Assembly: GCA_050291935.1 (NCBI GenBank)
Contig: JBNKKR010000016.1
Location: forward strand, 1-64,000
Source of the DNA: Desulfocapsa sp050291935
GTDB taxonomy: Bacteria; Desulfobacterota; Desulfobulbia; Desulfobulbales; Desulfocapsaceae
Length of the DNA: 64,000 nucleotides
Reading direction: 5' to 3'
Positions within the stretch are counted from its first letter, which is position 1. Every line of letters begins with the position of its first letter. Below, in pieces: positions 62,260 through 64,000 of the stretch. The notes beneath the pieces are model-generated. The model was given only the letters and a program-made list of their open reading frames with translations. It was not told the origin of the DNA and did no database searches. Made by a program: the position numbers and the translations under genes.

Positions 62260-63567
62260 ATGAATATTACGATGATAGGAACAGGGTATGTTGGTTTGGT
62301 GACAGGTGCTTGCTTGGCTGAATTTGGTCACCGTGTAACCTGCATGGATCTAGACCAATCTAAAATTGAACGTTTAAAAAATGGTGAAATTCCAATTTAT
62401 GAACCCGGGCTCGATATCCTAGTGGCCAAAAATGTCAAAGATGAACGTTTGCAGTTTTCTTCTGATATGGCTGACTGTGTTCCAGGCGCCCAGGCTGTTT
62501 TTATAGCGGTGGGTACGCCTTCTTCAAGAAGGGGAGACGGTTATGCCGATTTGACCTATATCTATGCAGCGGCTAAGGATATTGCCATGCATCTTGCTGA
62601 TTATACCGTTGTGGTCGATAAGAGTACTGTCCCTGTGGGAACCGCAAGGCAAGTGAAACGGATTATCGTTGAGGAAAACCCAAATGCTGATTTTGATGTG
62701 GCCTCAAATCCTGAGTTCTTGCGCGAAGGGGCAGCCATAAGTGACTTTATGCGACCGGACAGGGTTGTGGTCGGAACCGATTCCAAACGGGCGCGGGAAG
62801 TGATGAAAGAGGTGTATGATCCTCTTTTTCTGTTATCAACTCCCTTTGTCTTTACTGGCCTTGAGTCAGCTGAACTTATAAAATACGCGGCAAACGCATT
62901 TTTAGCGATGAAAATCTCTTTTATCAATGAAATGTCAACTTTATGTGAGGAAGTTGGTGCTGATGTTGTTGCACTGGCGAAAGGGATAGGTCTTGATGGG
63001 CGAATTGGGAATAAATTTCTTCATCCGGGACCGGGGTATGGCGGCTCCTGTTTTCCAAAAGATACTTTGGCGTTATTGCGTATTGCCCAAGAGCATGGTG
63101 TAAGCGCGCGTTCCGTTGAAGCTGCGGTTGAAATAAATGCTGCCCAAAAGGCGAGAATGGTGAAAAAGATCCGTGATGCGCTGGGAGGCAATGAAGCAGG
63201 GAAAACCATCGCAGCACTGGGTCTTGCCTTTAAACCTGAAACGGATGATTTGCGAGAGTCTCCACCCTTGTCTATTTTACCGCCCCTTGTTGAAAAGGGT
63301 GCAACTGTCAGAGCCCATGATCCACAGGCCATGGAAGAGGCGCAGAAGATGTACCCTGATTTTACTTATGTGAAGAATGCTTATGAAGCCTGCGAGGGTG
63401 CCGATGTGGTGGTTTTATTCACGGAATGGAATCAATACCGGGCCTTAAACCTTGCGGATATCAAAAAGAGAATGAAGGGCTCGATTTTTGTTGATTTGCG
63501 AAATGTGTATGCGCCGAAACAGATAACCGATGCCGGTTTTACGTATTATGGACTTGGGAGAAAATAG
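62260..63567 (+). CDS. ugd: UDP-glucose 6-dehydrogenase
   Basis: A 435-residue NAD-dependent enzyme making UDP-glucuronate. GTGYVGLVTGACLAEFGH is the Rossmann entry; the catalytic Cys is in GPGYGGSCFPKDTLAL, with NPEFLREG also conserved. It supplies a sugar acid for the exopolysaccharide whose export gene lies opposite. The 245 bases between the two divergent genes contain TATACAAT at 62178 but no clear -35. Confidence 0.95.
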   Translation: MNITMIGTGYVGLVTGACLAEFGHRVTCMDLDQSKIERLKNGEIPIYEPGLDILVAKNVKDERLQFSSDMADCVPGAQAVFIAVGTPSSRRGDGYADLTYIYAAAKDIAMHLADYTVVVDKSTVPVGTARQVKRIIVEENPNADFDVASNPEFLREGAAISDFMRPDRVVVGTDSKRAREVMKEVYDPLFLLSTPFVFTGLESAELIKYAANAFLAMKISFINEMSTLCEEVGADVVALAKGIGLDGRIGNKFLHPGPGYGGSCFPKDTLALLRIAQEHGVSARSVEAAVEINAAQKARMVKKIRDALGGNEAGKTIAALGLAFKPETDDLRESPPLSILPPLVEKGATVRAHDPQAMEEAQKMYPDFTYVKNAYEACEGADVVVLFTEWNQYRALNLADIKKRMKGSIFVDLRNVYAPKQITDAGFTYYGLGRK

Positions 63568-63666
63568 AAACTTATCCATTATCCGAGTCAAAGAATATTT
63601 GATGAAAGATCAAGATGTTCTTTTGGCTATCCTATTTGGTTCTTATAAAGCAGGAGCATAAAGCCA

Positions 63667-64000
63667 GTGTACGATGAACGCTCCATGGAGCTCGATAGAA
63701 CAGTCTTCTTTATGGATATTCTTCTTTCCATAGTGATTTTTGTTTTTTCGTTTACGGTCCGCGATTTGCTCAATCCTTATGGGGAAATAAATTTTTTTTC
63801 CCATCTTTTTCTCCTTCCCCTGTTGCTTGTTTTAGTAATTTTTTTAATTTCCCGTTTTGGAGCCTATGATCTTCCGAAATATTCGAGCAATACAAAGTAT
63901 GCCTGGGCAATTTTTCGGGGAGTGGTTTTGGCGATTGGTCTGCTCCTCTCTCTTCTTTTTGTACTGAATATTCAATATATTAGTAGAGCTGTGATTTTCA
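63667..64000 (+). CDS. membrane N-terminus of a probable polyprenyl glycosylphosphotransferase (runs off window)
   Basis: An open frame begins with GTG 63667 (AGGAG at 11 bases before) or ATG 63685 and continues to the last base, 111 codons. It encodes three hydrophobic helices (FMDILLSIVIFVFSF; LFLLPLLLVLVIFLI; VVLAIGLLLSLLFVL) and ends QYISRAVIF, which resembles the start of sugar-phosphate transferases that prime exopolysaccharide synthesis. Context after ugd agrees. The catalytic domain is not in the window, so the call is provisional. Confidence 0.55.
   Translation, partial: MYDERSMELDRTVFFMDILLSIVIFVFSFTVRDLLNPYGEINFFSHLFLLPLLLVLVIFLISRFGAYDLPKYSSNTKYAWAIFRGVVLAIGLLLSLLFVLNIQYISRAVIF

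Noticed and set aside
1..64000. CRISPR arrays, tRNA and rRNA genes
   Set aside because: Intergenic stretches were read on both strands; no regularly spaced repeats, no cloverleaf with CCA-end context and no rRNA signatures were noticed.

Overview
The window looks like chromosomal DNA of a Gram-negative, probably strictly anaerobic deltaproteobacterium of the Desulfobulbales type (Desulfotalea/Desulfocapsa-like). This is an inference from gene content: an NtrY/NtrX pair, a B12-dependent class II ribonucleotide reductase, a CooC-type ATPase, FtsEX with EnvC, a zinc-type HemB, moderate GC, and a lipid-type cluster rich in radical SAM enzymes. No sulfate-respiration gene is present, so the placement is moderate in confidence. 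No rRNA, tRNA, CRISPR array or complete insertion sequence was recognised.

1-12.6 kb: a lipid/polyketide-like cluster. A B12-binding radical SAM protein (cut by the left edge) is followed by a FabA/FabZ-like dehydratase, an acyl carrier protein, two tandem related radical SAM enzymes, two ketosynthases that both keep the Cys-His-His triad, a hotdog thioesterase, a stand-alone polyketide-synthase-type dehydratase, a GT25 glycosyltransferase, an MMPL exporter fused to a SAM methyltransferase, and a polysaccharide deacetylase. The mix of type II fatty-acid enzymes and several radical SAM proteins resembles clusters discussed in connection with ladderane lipids in anammox bacteria. The product cannot be deduced from sequence. 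A terminator closes the block.

12.8-19.3 kb: a large periplasmic-sensing hybrid histidine kinase, then a decayed accessory zone. It holds a GGDEF remnant, a zinc-ribbon fragment, the frameshifted 3' end of an Rhs gene with a Cys-rich tail and a possible immunity gene, and three PIN-type toxin-antitoxin modules. Only one module (PIN plus AbrB-like) is intact. The other two toxins carry a frameshift or a stop, and short direct repeats flank the first module.

19.4-31.7 kb: a CbbQ/NorQ-CbbO/NorD chaperone pair with no obvious client nearby, nrdJ, a SEC-C protein and a VanZ-like protein. On the minus strand is a compact group, DUF4390-ntrY-ntrX-hemB-yqeY.

32-42 kb: a DUF302 + ACR3/BASS permease + NifX-like + DUF134 set, prfC, rfbBC, an RNB ribonuclease, era, and a TPR/OmpA-like protein.

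42-57.4 kb: a minus-strand cell-division/wall operon (cooC-like, ftsE, ftsX, envC, ctpA) diverges from a long plus-strand run: ileS, lspA, fabD, then bioB, bioA, bioF, bioG, bioC and bioD. All bio genes needed to make biotin from malonyl-ACP by the BioC/BioG route are there, and fabD, which makes malonyl-ACP, overlaps bioB.

57.5-64 kb: the start of an exopolysaccharide locus, with a PrsT-like TPR lipoprotein, an SLBB export protein, UDP-glucose dehydrogenase, and the N-terminus of a probable polyprenyl glycosylphosphotransferase that runs off the right edge.
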